Below, piece after piece: positions 19,007 to 27,473 of a stretch of 36,163 nt of DNA. The translations under genes were made by a program, and so were the position numbers. This DNA comes from Deltaproteobacteria bacterium. GTDB taxonomy: Bacteria > Myxococcota_A > UBA9042. Below the pieces are notes generated by a model that saw nothing but the letters and a program-made list of their open reading frames with translations, did not search any database and was not told the origin of the DNA. Each line of letters starts with the position of its first letter. Positions within the stretch are counted from its first letter, which is position 1. The stretch spans positions 1 through 36,163 of the forward strand of contig VGRO01000040.1 of assembly GCA_016875335.1 (NCBI GenBank), written 5' to 3'.

Positions 19007-21513
19007 AGCGTCAAGAGGAAATTGGCCAGATCGCGCAGCGCCCACTTGTCCAGTTGACTGGTGCCGCCATGGGTGTCGCGCACGCCGTCGCGGACGTTGT
19101 GGCCGATTTCCCCGGGCTGCAGCGCCGGGTGGTCGGGCGTGGCCAGCGACGAGACCAGGCTGCGGCCGCGGCCGTCGTGGAAGAACCGGCTCTGCGGTCG
19201 GTCCCACAGGCCGCGCAACGGCGTGCTGCCTACGTGCAAGCCCGCCGCCGTCTGCACCACTTGCGGGAAGGTGGCGATGAACTGGTCGGTCACCGCCATG
19301 GCGTCGCTGCCGTCGGGTCGACGCTCCGGGCTGATGACCGGCGGAAAGCGGAACGGCATGTTGAACGGCGAGAACGGCTCGGGCAGCGTGGCCGTGGTGG
19401 TCACCGGCAGCGGGTGGCAACTGTTGCAGCCGGCGTCGGTGCCCATGTAGATGTCCCGGCCGCGGCGCGCGGTCGGCAATTGCAGGTGCGCGTTGGGATT
19501 GGGCAGCAGGCGCGGCGTGCGCAGCATGAAAAGGCCGAGCGCCCGGGTGATGCCCTCGAAGTCGAGCACCATCGGCTTCTTGTTGCCCGTCAGATCCTCC
19601 TTGACCAGCACATCGCCGATGGCGGTGTCGCGGCCGAAAAGCTGCTTGGCAGCCGCCCGGATGAAATCGCTGCGCTTGAGATACGGGGTCTTGGCGTAGG
19701 GCTGGGCCGCGCACTCGGGTGGCGGGTCGGCCACGCAGTTCATCACGTGGTTGCAGCCCTTTTTCTGCGGGTCTTTCTGGCACTGCACGACGGTGGGGTA
19801 GTTGCCCCACACCATCATGTTGAGTTGTTCGCAGCAGAAATTCTCGCGCCGCGCGAACTCGTTGAGCACCGGGAAGAAGTTGGTCTCGTCCATCGCCGTC
19901 TCGAAGAACCACGGCCGGGTGTCGTACAGCCCGCGCTGCGCCATGATGTTGCGCAGGCTCCAGGCGCGGCTCGATTGCAGCGGCATCACGAACGGTCGGG
20001 CGATGGCGCCGTTGTCGCGGTGGCACTGCACGCAGGTCTGGTCGCCGTCGATGGTGAACGGCGCGGTCATCTCGTTGATGGCCTCGCCCATCTCGGCGTC
20101 GGTGCTCGGAAACGCGCCCCCGGCGACGTCGCCGATGACCCATGTGGTCTCGGCCTGGCCGGGGGGCAGGTCGGTGTCGATGACCGTCAGGCTCTCGCCC
20201 AGGCGGTTGACCGACACCAGCTTGCCGCCTGGACCCAGCGCCAGCGCCTTGGGGTTGTAGCCGGTCTTGTACAACTGGCCCGCCGTGTGCCGGGGCGCCA
20301 GCTTGCCGCCCGGACCGATGTCGAAGCCCTGGATTTCGTTGCTTCCCGCGTAGGCGACCCACAGCGTATCGCCGCGCACCACCATCGCCTCGGGCAGGGC
20401 CCCCGCGACGAGCCAGGTCGATTTCGGTGGCAGCGCCGCGACCACGTCCGGCGACCATTGGTCGGCCAGGGGCAGCGCCAGACCCTTTTCCGGGTGATCC
20501 GGGTCGGCGTCGCGAAAATCGCCGCAACAGATGGTGTCCGACGTGTAGCGCCAGGCCTCTTTGAGACTGCCGATGTCCAGCACGCCGATCTCGTTCTGCT
20601 GGTCCTGGAAGCTCAGGTTGGCGGTGCCGTCGCCCGGGTGACCGTCTTGGTCGATGTCGATGCCGGTGGTCGGCTGGGCGCCGAGGCCGCGACCCATGTC
20701 CGCGACAAACAACCGATCTTTCCACACGGCGAGACCGCCGACTGGCGACTTGAGGTCGATGTGGCTCACGCCCTTGGGCGCCCCAAGCGTGGTGGTTGCC
20801 GGGTTGGCGTCGACGTCGACGAGTTGGCCGGTCGCGCCGTCCAGGACCGCCAGCGTGCCGCCGGCCACCGAACCCACGAACAGGCGTTTGCCGTCCGCGG
20901 TGATCGCCAGCGGCCCCGGGTTGTCGCTGACCGGCGTGCCCATCGCCTCTTCGGGCGCCTTGCCGGCGTAGTTGGTGCCCAGCACGGCAAAGGAGGCGCC
21001 GGCGGCGACGTCCCACCACAACACGCTGTCCTTCCAGCGGTTGGCCAGGTACACGCGCCGACCGTCGGGCCGCCAGATCGCCGTCTCGGTGTAGAACGGC
21101 ACGGGCACGCGCTGCGATTCCTGGTCGGTCTTGGTGTCCACGATGCTGGCCATGTCGCTATAGCGCAGCGTCACCACCAGCCAGCGGCCGTCGGGGCTGA
21201 GCGCACACGACCACGGCGAGCGCGGCATCGACAGGCGACGCAAGGTCTTGTTGGTGACGAGATCCACCACCGCGATCTGGGTGCCGGCGTCGTCCTCGAT
21301 GCCCGACAGCATCACGTACGCCTTCGATCCGTCCGGCAAGGCGCAAATGGCGCGCGGCCGATCGCGATGCGGTTGCTTGGACCACAGCGGATCCAACGGA
21401 GTCATCGGATTCGGCGTCGGCCGCAACTCCGTGGCGACCGGCAGCGCCGCGGGATCGGTGCACGCGGCGATGGCACACACCATGGCCCACAACGCCAGTC
21501 TGGTCCGCGTCAT
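19003..21513 (-). CDS. Beta-propeller / cytochrome-c-peroxidase-like diheme lipoprotein
   Basis: An 836-aa lipoprotein (lipobox AIAAC, Cys18). Residues 50-460 form a YVTN/WD-like propeller (IAVVDLVTNKTLRRL, WSCALSPDGRWLVVTLRYSD, ADGKRLFVGSVAGGTLAVLD, LVSVNRLGESLTVIDTD). Two CX2CH heme motifs follow, CVQCH at 494-498 and CNSCH at 696-700, the second in a setting like the electron-entry domain of MauG/CcpA-type peroxidases (LRGLWDRPQSRFFHDGRGRSL near the end). Between the hemes lies a Cys-rich patch (NFCCEQLN, VQCQKD, KGCNHVMNC, PPECAAQ, around 559-604) that could hold disulfides or another metal. The ATG overlaps the previous stop (ATGA, 21510-21513) and the TGA overlaps the next ATG. It is likely a surface or periplasmic redox enzyme; the substrate is unknown. 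Confidence 0.85.
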   Translation of the reverse strand: MTRTRLALWAMVCAIAACTDPAALPVATELRPTPNPMTPLDPLWSKQPHRDRPRAICALPDGSKAYVMLSGIEDDAGTQIAVVDLVTNKTLRRLSMPRSPWSCALSPDGRWLVVTLRYSDMASIVDTKTDQESQRVPVPFYTETAIWRPDGRRVYLANRWKDSVLWWDVAAGASFAVLGTNYAGKAPEEAMGTPVSDNPGPLAITADGKRLFVGSVAGGTLAVLDGATGQLVDVDANPATTTLGAPKGVSHIDLKSPVGGLAVWKDRLFVADMGRGLGAQPTTGIDIDQDGHPGDGTANLSFQDQQNEIGVLDIGSLKEAWRYTSDTICCGDFRDADPDHPEKGLALPLADQWSPDVVAALPPKSTWLVAGALPEAMVVRGDTLWVAYAGSNEIQGFDIGPGGKLAPRHTAGQLYKTGYNPKALALGPGGKLVSVNRLGESLTVIDTDLPPGQAETTWVIGDVAGGAFPSTDAEMGEAINEMTAPFTIDGDQTCVQCHRDNGAIARPFVMPLQSSRAWSLRNIMAQRGLYDTRPWFFETAMDETNFFPVLNEFARRENFCCEQLNMMVWGNYPTVVQCQKDPQKKGCNHVMNCVADPPPECAAQPYAKTPYLKRSDFIRAAAKQLFGRDTAIGDVLVKEDLTGNKKPMVLDFEGITRALGLFMLRTPRLLPNPNAHLQLPTARRGRDIYMGTDAGCNSCHPLPVTTTATLPEPFSPFNMPFRFPPVISPERRPDGSDAMAVTDQFIATFPQVVQTAAGLHVGSTPLRGLWDRPQSRFFHDGRGRSLVSSLATPDHPALQPGEIGHNVRDGVRDTHGGTSQLDKWALRDLANFLLTL

Positions 21514-22001
21514 GGTGGACTCCGGCGGGCCGCCTCACCCGACATCCACGCGGCGAGGGCCTGCAGCGGCGGGTCGCTCGGTGCCTCGAAGACTGCGCCG
21601 CCCTTGTGGCCCATCTGGCCCAGCGCCTTGCGTACGAGCGTGGTGCGGTGTGGCGTCGGGTGGTCCACAAAGCCCAGGGTGCTGGCGAAATTGCGGTCGC
21701 GCTCGGTCGGGTCGAGCGGCGAGGACAGAAACGTCTTGGCCGGGTCGAGGCGGTGGCGGCCGACCGAATACACCACGAAGGGCCGGTCGGCGCGGCCGTG
21801 GCACAGGGCGTCGCCACAGCGCGTGGCGAGCAGGGGCCCGGCGTCGACGTCGAAGGTGGCGCGATCCAGGGCCGGCAGGGCAAACGCGGGCGGTTCCACC
21901 TGGGCCGTGCAGCCGGCGCAGACGACCGCCGCAAGGCCGAAGTGGGCCCATGGCCTGGTCCGATGTGGCTGTGTGCGCGCCGCCCCCAACGCCATCTTCA
22001 C
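21510..22001 (-). CDS. Small lipoprotein with one CX4CH heme-like motif
   Basis: A 163-aa protein with signal peptide and lipobox VCAGC (Cys31). The mature part starts with a Pro/Ala-rich linker and then RCGDALCHGR at 61-70, a CX4CH motif (Cys62, Cys67, His68) in the same sequence setting as the CX4CH motifs of the preceding gene. After it come PLDPTERDRNFASTLGF and a C-terminal GGAVFEAPSDPPLQALAAWM block, reminiscent of cytochrome domains ending in an 'L..W' helix. GTG at 22001 is given; ATG at 21995, preceded by AAGGGGT, is an equally good start. It lies 7 bp after the large cytochrome gene and overlaps the next one by ATGA. It is probably a mono-heme electron carrier or a subunit of the complex. 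Confidence 0.78.
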   Translation of the reverse strand: MKMALGAARTQPHRTRPWAHFGLAAVVCAGCTAQVEPPAFALPALDRATFDVDAGPLLATRCGDALCHGRADRPFVVYSVGRHRLDPAKTFLSSPLDPTERDRNFASTLGFVDHPTPHRTTLVRKALGQMGHKGGAVFEAPSDPPLQALAAWMSGEAARRSPP

Positions 22002-22008
22002 CCCTTGG

Positions 22009-24999
22009 TCACGGCAGCGGCGCGCCCTGCCAGGCGGCCCCGAATTCGATCCAGCGCAAGAGCGTCGTGCGCTCGGCCTCGGTCAGCGCCGGAGATCCCG
22101 GCGGTGGGCACGGCCCCGTCAGCTTGCCCGCGGCGTCGAGCTCCTTGCCGAGGATCTTCTCCGCCAAGAACGACTTGCGCGCCAGATAGCCGAGCGCGTC
22201 GACGTACTTGTAGCCGCCGGCCGACTTGTCGCCCGGACCGAGCAGGCTCTCGTAGGCGTCGCTGAAGTGGGTCGTCTTGGCATTGGTCAGCGACAAGCCG
22301 GCCGCCGCCTGCGCCCCGGTGTGGCAGCCCGCCGTGGCGCACTTGTTGGCCAAGATGGGCGCCACGTCTTTGGCGAAGTCCACCAGTACAAAGAAACTGG
22401 CATCGACCGTCGGCAGTTTCTTGGGCTTGCGGCGATCGGCGTCGGCATAGAGTGCGGCGGTGACGCTGGCCTGGGTCACGAAATCGGTGGCCGGTTGCAG
22501 CGCCGTGCTCGGGTTGCCGTCGAGCGCGCCGTGGCAGCCGGCGCAGCGCGCATTGTACGACGTGGGCGGGATGCCGACCGGGAAGCGCTCGCCCGGCGCC
22601 GCGGCGTACCACTGGTGCTGCAGAGCGCCCACCGCTTTCCTGTCGGCGTCGAGCGTGACGACCCGCACCGGCACCTTGGCTGGGATGTGCGCGGCAAGGC
22701 TGCCGTCGACGGCTGGCGGCACCTCGGCCGCGGCAAACAGCGGCATGCGCCCGGTCGCCGAGGCTTTGGTGGCGTTCTGCCAGCCATGGCGGGTCTCAGC
22801 CGCTGGCACCGGCGAGGCGTCGACCTTGCCGGCGACCGCCAGCGGCACCACGGCGCGCACGTAGGCGAGGTCGGTGCGCAGCACGCGCGCCTTGAGCGGA
22901 GACAACTGCGCGAGCACGGCTTCGATGACCTGCACGCCCGAGTGCACCAAGGTCGCCAGCGCGTCTTTCTGGTTCCACTGCCGCGGGTGCGGGGCATCTT
23001 CGGGGGCGCGCACCGCGGCCGCCACCGGCTGCGACCAGCTCAGGCCGGCCTCGTCGCGCAGCACCTTGATCTGGGCGATCTTGGGCCGCGAGGCGTTGCG
23101 ATCTTCGTTCAAGGTCACGTGGACCAGGCGCAGGTGCGGCGCTGTGGCCGGCTCTGACAGGTCGAAGGGACCCACGGCATGGGCCGCCACGATGCTGCCG
23201 TCGGGCATCGGCGTCGGGTCGCGCCACAGGCCCCCGGCGCTCTGGCCTTTGCGGGCGGCGTCCGGGGTCAGGTAGGTCAGCGCGTGCCGGAACGCCGGCA
23301 CGGTCGCCGCCGCCTCTTGGCCCTCGGGCACCTCGACCGCGAACTGGCGTTCGAGCACGCACAGTGGGCCGCCGCGCCACACGTTGCCTTCATCTTGGAC
23401 CGTCAGCACCGACCGGCCCTCGGGCAGTTCGCGCAGGTGCCAGAACACCTGCTCGGGTTCGGACATGCCGAAGTGCGGATGGGCTTCGGGCTGGATGTGG
23501 TGGTCGTGGTTGTGGCAGACCGGGAAACGGAAAAGCACTCCCTTGAAGCCGCCCTCGGCCGACCGGCGGATCGTGTAGGCCATGGTGCCGTTGAACTCGC
23601 CAGTGCCCAGGAACCAAGGCGCCGTCTCAGGCACCACTGTCCAGGTCAGTTGCTCCTGGTTCTGGCCGTCGGTGTCCAGGGCGTACAGATCGGCGTTGCG
23701 CACACTCAACACGTCGCTCGCGTCGCCGTGCTTGACGCCGCTGAAGTAGATGCGTTCGTAGGGCGCCTTGCCCGAGGCGTCCACAAACCCCCCGTTTGGG
23801 CCATACACGGGCAAGTAGGCGCCCTGGAACGAGCCGTCCTTGCCCGATCCGTCAAAGAAAGTCAGCTGCTTGGGCGCGGCGCCATCGACGCCAACCGTCC
23901 ACAGGTTGGGCGCCTCGCCGGCCGCCTTGCGCAGCGTGAACACCACCCGCTGGGCGTCGTGACTGGTCGCCGGATCGCGCACGTCGGCTGGTGCCGTGTG
24001 CAGGCTGCCGGTCAGGTTGACGGCCGCGCCGGTATACGGCGGGTCCAGGCGGTACAGGTCGCTGCCCGCCAGGAACGGCGGTTGGTCGAACGGCCCAGCG
24101 GGCGCCACCGGACCGCCCACGGCGACGATCGGCGGCTGAGTCGTCGCCTTGGGTTCGAGCGACTGCATCTGCGTCTGGCGTTCGGCGCCGATCCATTGCA
24201 GCATCCCCTGTACGGTCGCAGATTTGCGCGGGTCGGCGCCGTCGGCCGACTCCTTGGCCAAGAAGACGTCGTTGCCGCCCTTGTGTGCGATGCCGCCGAT
24301 TTCCAGGGGCAAGATCTTGGCCACCAGGCGCGATCGCAGCGGGTCACCCCACAGGGCGATGTTGCGGCGGGCCTCGGCGTAGGTTGCGCGCAGCTCGGCC
24401 TTGGGCAGCTTATGGGTGCCGGGGATGGCCGGCGCCGAAAACACCGCCCCGCCGAACATCAGACTGCCGTGGCAGGTGGCCGTGGCGCAGCCGCGGTCCA
24501 TCAGGAAGGGGTAGACGTTCTTGGCGAAAAGCGCCTCGTTGGCGTCGAGCGGGGTCGCGGCCTTGGCTTCGGTGCCGTCCTTGACCGTGGCGACCCATGC
24601 GGCGAGTTTCTGGTAGGCCGGGTCGCTGCGCGACGGAAAGGGCGCGTTCTGGAAGTGCAGGATCCCGCCTTGGGCGACCGGCAGCGTCTTGCGCAGCAAC
24701 GTCGAGTAGGCTGGGTCCTCCACAGAATTGACCTTGGCCTTGACGCTTGCCAGGGCCTTGGCGCTATCGGTGATGCGCCCCGCCCCATCGATGGGGAACG
24801 TCAGCCACCGCGCGGGGTCGAGTTGGTGCTCCTTGCCCGGCAGGCTGCCGTGGCACGCGGCGTTGGCGCAGCGCGTCTCCAGCAGCGGGACGATGTCGTC
24901 CTTCCAGGTGTCGTGGACGGGGTCGGTGCAGCCAAGCACAGCGAGCGCCGCGTTCATCCCCAAAAGGAGCCACCACGCCGCATGCGCCGACCTTTCCAT
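22009..24999 (-). CDS. Large multiheme lipoprotein with CX4CH and CX2CH motifs (HzsA-related layout)
   Basis: A 996-aa lipoprotein (lipobox AVLGC, Cys24). CX4CH motifs are at Cys44-His50 (CANAACH), Cys171-His177 (CATATCH) and Cys887-His893 (CATAGCH), with a CX2CH at Cys819-His823 (CAGCH). The middle 350-700 region has TolB/propeller-like strands (QRVVFTLRKAAGEAPNLWTVGVD, NADLYALDTDGQNQEQLTW) and a His-rich CHNHDHHIQPEAHPHFG stretch. This order, cytochrome-propeller-cytochrome, recalls proteins labelled hydrazine-synthase-alpha-related, but true hydrazine synthesis is not implied. ATG at 24999 has AGGTG upstream and gives a clean signal peptide; the longer start at 25053 does not. It is the first gene of a six-gene operon. 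A membrane-anchored electron-transfer or oxidoreductase role is inferred. Confidence 0.85.
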   Translation of the reverse strand: MERSAHAAWWLLLGMNAALAVLGCTDPVHDTWKDDIVPLLETRCANAACHGSLPGKEHQLDPARWLTFPIDGAGRITDSAKALASVKAKVNSVEDPAYSTLLRKTLPVAQGGILHFQNAPFPSRSDPAYQKLAAWVATVKDGTEAKAATPLDANEALFAKNVYPFLMDRGCATATCHGSLMFGGAVFSAPAIPGTHKLPKAELRATYAEARRNIALWGDPLRSRLVAKILPLEIGGIAHKGGNDVFLAKESADGADPRKSATVQGMLQWIGAERQTQMQSLEPKATTQPPIVAVGGPVAPAGPFDQPPFLAGSDLYRLDPPYTGAAVNLTGSLHTAPADVRDPATSHDAQRVVFTLRKAAGEAPNLWTVGVDGAAPKQLTFFDGSGKDGSFQGAYLPVYGPNGGFVDASGKAPYERIYFSGVKHGDASDVLSVRNADLYALDTDGQNQEQLTWTVVPETAPWFLGTGEFNGTMAYTIRRSAEGGFKGVLFRFPVCHNHDHHIQPEAHPHFGMSEPEQVFWHLRELPEGRSVLTVQDEGNVWRGGPLCVLERQFAVEVPEGQEAAATVPAFRHALTYLTPDAARKGQSAGGLWRDPTPMPDGSIVAAHAVGPFDLSEPATAPHLRLVHVTLNEDRNASRPKIAQIKVLRDEAGLSWSQPVAAAVRAPEDAPHPRQWNQKDALATLVHSGVQVIEAVLAQLSPLKARVLRTDLAYVRAVVPLAVAGKVDASPVPAAETRHGWQNATKASATGRMPLFAAAEVPPAVDGSLAAHIPAKVPVRVVTLDADRKAVGALQHQWYAAAPGERFPVGIPPTSYNARCAGCHGALDGNPSTALQPATDFVTQASVTAALYADADRRKPKKLPTVDASFFVLVDFAKDVAPILANKCATAGCHTGAQAAAGLSLTNAKTTHFSDAYESLLGPGDKSAGGYKYVDALGYLARKSFLAEKILGKELDAAGKLTGPCPPPGSPALTEAERTTLLRWIEFGAAWQGAPLP

Positions 25000-25095
25000 G
25001 GCACACCTGTCCGTTGCTCGCGCGTCGAAACGACTGGGGACCGCCGGGCGCAAGCAGCATAGCAGAGGGTCGGTGCAGCCAGTGCAATGTGGGCG

Positions 25096-25121
25096 CGCAC
25101 TTTTGTCACACGGCTGTCACA
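25096..25121 (-). promoter_or_regulatory. Candidate operator upstream of the multiheme operon
   Basis: Two TGTCACA copies (25104-25110 and 25115-25121; TGTGACA on the coding strand) are spaced 11 bp. They adjoin CGCACTTTTGTC (25096-25107), the reverse complement of the 12-mer at 6894-6905. A weak -10-like TATGCT lies nearer the gene, without a convincing -35. The arrangement suggests a regulator of the 24999-17096 operon; it is reminiscent of, but not identical to, CRP/FNR half-sites (TGTGA). Confidence 0.35.
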
Positions 25122-25165
25122 TTGGACGTGCCGGGTTGGGTTTCGCGTGTAAGGTCAGTGGTTTT

Positions 25166-26332
25166 TCAGGCGACCTTGCGCCGCGCGTCGACCGCCGCCA
25201 CCGCCGGCCGGGCCACGAACTGCGCAACCGCCGCCCACAGGCGCTCGAACTCGGTGCGACGGAATCCAGAGCCGCTGGTAATCCAATCGAAATGCGGCGG
25301 GGTGTGGTCGGGATTGTCGAAGTGGCCGATGACATCGTGGTGGTCGGCGTGGACGCAGCACACGACTTCGCCCCACAGTTGCGAAAGCACCGGCACCATG
25401 CCGTCGTTGGCCTTCAGATCCGGCATCTCGCCGTAGGCCTGCTGCAAGGCACGGACATGATCCACCGGCGGCAGCGGCACCTTGTCGGTCGGGTGGCGAC
25501 TCGCGAGGTTCCAAATGGCGACGTAGAGCGCGTGGCTGGATTGCGCATACGGCGACAGCCCGGCCGCCAGCGTCGAACCCACCCCCGGCGCTCGCGCCCG
25601 CGCCACTACGCAGCCGTAGCGCACCGCGGGGTCGTTCCGGGTCACGGCGTTGAAGACCTCCATGGCCTGCGGCATCAGTTGGCCAATGAGCGACTGGTCG
25701 CTGCCGACCTCCTTGAAAAACTCCCGAATTTCGCGTTGGCGGTCGTCGGAGAAGTCGCGCAGCAGGTCGTCGTAGAGTTGATCGAGCGGATCCGAGGGCG
25801 TGACCAGGCTGTCGAGCTTGATGAGGAAGCCGGCCATCTGCACCAGCGCCGACAGCGGCAGCTTGCCGTACCGCAGCGTGTAGATCATTGACAGCGACAG
25901 GATCTGCAGCACGCGGCCACCGACCACGGTCATGAAAAAGCCGGCGGTCGGCGTGCCGTGGTGCGGCGTGGCGACCGAGACCACCGAACGCACCCGCCCC
26001 GCCAGGTCGTCGGCCGGCAGGTCGTTGGACAGCGAACCGCCCGCAGCCACCAGCAAGCGGGCATCCAGCCCCCCCGAGCTGTGCCCCACGAGGTGGATGG
26101 GCGCGTCGTCGCCGCCGGCATGATCGTGCATCTGCTGCAAAAGCCGCTGGGCGCGCTTCTTGACCGAGGAGGTCGGCGCGGTCTTGACTTGGACGACGTG
26201 GGCGTCCAGACCGTGCTCAGCCAACCGGGCTTCGAGGATTTCCTGGACGTGGGCGAAGTACTTGAGGTCGCCCAGGTTGGCGAAGCCGAAGAAGCCGGGG
26301 ACCAGGAAGACGTGGTGTCGCGGTCGCGCCAT
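25166..26332 (-). CDS. Alpha/beta-hydrolase, lipase/esterase
   Basis: A 388-aa alpha/beta-hydrolase without an obvious signal peptide. VFLVPGFFGF at 8-17 is the strand-turn before the oxyanion hole. The nucleophile elbow GHSSGG at 83-88 puts the catalytic Ser at 85, in the LVGHSSGGLDARL context typical of triacylglycerol lipases. ATPHHGTPTAG is the conserved post-elbow segment. NDGMVP and the late HADHHDVIGHF supply the candidate Asp and His of the triad. The substrate cannot be told from sequence; ester lipids are likely. It is 167 bp upstream of the multiheme operon on the same strand, but that gap has its own operator-like repeats, so it may be a separate unit. Confidence 0.85.
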   Translation of the reverse strand: MARPRHHVFLVPGFFGFANLGDLKYFAHVQEILEARLAEHGLDAHVVQVKTAPTSSVKKRAQRLLQQMHDHAGGDDAPIHLVGHSSGGLDARLLVAAGGSLSNDLPADDLAGRVRSVVSVATPHHGTPTAGFFMTVVGGRVLQILSLSMIYTLRYGKLPLSALVQMAGFLIKLDSLVTPSDPLDQLYDDLLRDFSDDRQREIREFFKEVGSDQSLIGQLMPQAMEVFNAVTRNDPAVRYGCVVARARAPGVGSTLAAGLSPYAQSSHALYVAIWNLASRHPTDKVPLPPVDHVRALQQAYGEMPDLKANDGMVPVLSQLWGEVVCCVHADHHDVIGHFDNPDHTPPHFDWITSGSGFRRTEFERLWAAVAQFVARPAVAAVDARRKVA

Positions 26333-26427
26333 CGGGCCTGGAGCGCGGACCAGATCGCCCGCGGGCCGGCAACGCTAGCGCAGCGCGCCCGATAGGGCAA
26401 AAAGGCCGGGTCGTCGACGCTTGCCGG

Positions 26428-27297
26428 CTACTTGCACTGCCCACATGTCGAGCCCGAACACGCGTAGTTCTTGCTGCCGGTCGCGCCGTTCCAGCCGCAG
26501 CAGTCGCCATAGCCCGATCCCTTGCAGGTCGCGTCGCAGTAGCAAATGCTGCCGCTCGACGAGGTGTACTTTGAACCGCAGTAGCTGTCGCAAATGTGCG
26601 GCTTGCAGTCGCTTGGACAATTGGTGCTGTTTTCGCCCGACTCGCACACGCCGTTGCCGCATTTGGTGGTGCAGTCCGCGGCGCAGTTGATGTTGTTCTC
26701 GCCGCCGTCGCACGTCTTGTTGCCGCACAGCGTCACGCACTTGCCGGTGCTGTCGCACTTTCCGACCGGGATGCCCTCTTCTTTGCAGACGGTGCCGCTC
26801 GACACCGGCTTGCCCTTGCACATCCCCAGGATGCAGACGTCGGCCGTACACCCCTGGCCGTCGTCGCAGGTGCTGCCGGTGCAGGTGCACGCCAGGGCTC
26901 CTTTGGCGTTCAGGCGCAGCACCCAGCCGTTGTCGCCGGCGCTGCCGGCGTAGGTGTACCCAGTGGCGATGAGGCCGCCGGGCGCCGCAGACACGCCGAA
27001 GAGCGCTTCGTTGTAGGTGCCTGCGGTCGGTACTTTTTGTTCCCACACCGGGGAACCATCGGCCTTGGCGGCGCGCACGAGGTACCCGTCATACTGCGAA
27101 TTGGCGTGGGTGCGGCCAACCGCCACCACCGCGTCGCCGACCTCGGCCAGGGCGTACGGATCGGTGTACTGATCGCCGTAGGTTTTGGTCCAGGTCAAGG
27201 CGCCATTGCCGTCGAGCTTGGCGATGACCAGGCGTTCGACGTTGTTGTTGTTGACGACCGTGTACATCCGGCCGGTGATGTAGATCGCGCCGTCCGA
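26428..27297 (-). pseudogene. C-terminal fragment of the interrupted Cys-rich lipoprotein
   Basis: The sequence begins SDGAIYITGRMYTVV, exactly where the upstream gene stops at PADMVVG. It has two more repeats of the same 'kLDgnGaltWtKTYG' propeller-like type, then a Cys-rich tail: CGNKTCDGGENNINCAADC-like repeats and a final ICDSYCGSKYT...CYCDATCKGSGYGDCC segment that matches the somatomedin-B pattern. It is in the same frame as the upstream part once the 176-177-bp hairpin element (27297-27473) is removed. The only start codon for independent translation, GTG at 27399, lies inside the element and would add element-encoded residues and no signal peptide, so a separate functional product is unlikely. 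TAG or readthrough would be needed for a full protein. Confidence 0.65.
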
Positions 27298-27473
27298 GGA
27301 GCCTGTCGGTGAAACGCCAGAATCGCGAGATTCTGGCCGACAGGCTCCCAGGCAGGCCGCGGCTGCGGCCTGCCAGCGACCGAAACTGCCTGAAAACACT
27401 TCAGGCAGTTCTTGGTCGCTGCCCCAATCGCAACCAGCACGGAGCCCGTTGGACGATAGTCCGACAGGCTCCT
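27297..27473. mobile_element. Four-hairpin palindromic insertion (REPIN/MITE-like)
   Basis: A 177-bp stretch bounded by 13-bp inverted repeats AGGAGCCTGTCGG (27297-27309) and CCGACAGGCTCCT (27461-27473). Inside are four consecutive fold-backs. The first is nested: GCCAGAATC / GATTCTGGC within the GGAGCCTGTCGG arms (27298-27348). Second: GGCAGGCCGC-ggct-GCGGCCTGCC (27351-27374). Third is nested: AGCGACC and ACTGCCTGAA with their complements (27375-27420). Fourth: GGAGCCCGTTGGAC-gata-GTCCGACAGGCTCC (27441-27472). It splits a coding sequence without loss of host codons, has no visible target duplication and carries no transposase. The first hairpin is repeated at 6766-6817. IS200/605-type palindrome-associated elements or RAYT-mobilised REPINs are the closest known models. 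Confidence 0.75.

Noticed and set aside
22009-24999. A true hydrazine synthase and anammox metabolism
   Set aside because: Only the domain order is reminiscent. No other hydrazine synthase or dehydrogenase subunits are present, and the surroundings are not planctomycete-like.
19054-25062. Long plus-strand frames over the cytochrome operon
   Set aside because: Antisense shadows without motifs; the minus strand has signal peptides, heme motifs and start/stop overlaps.
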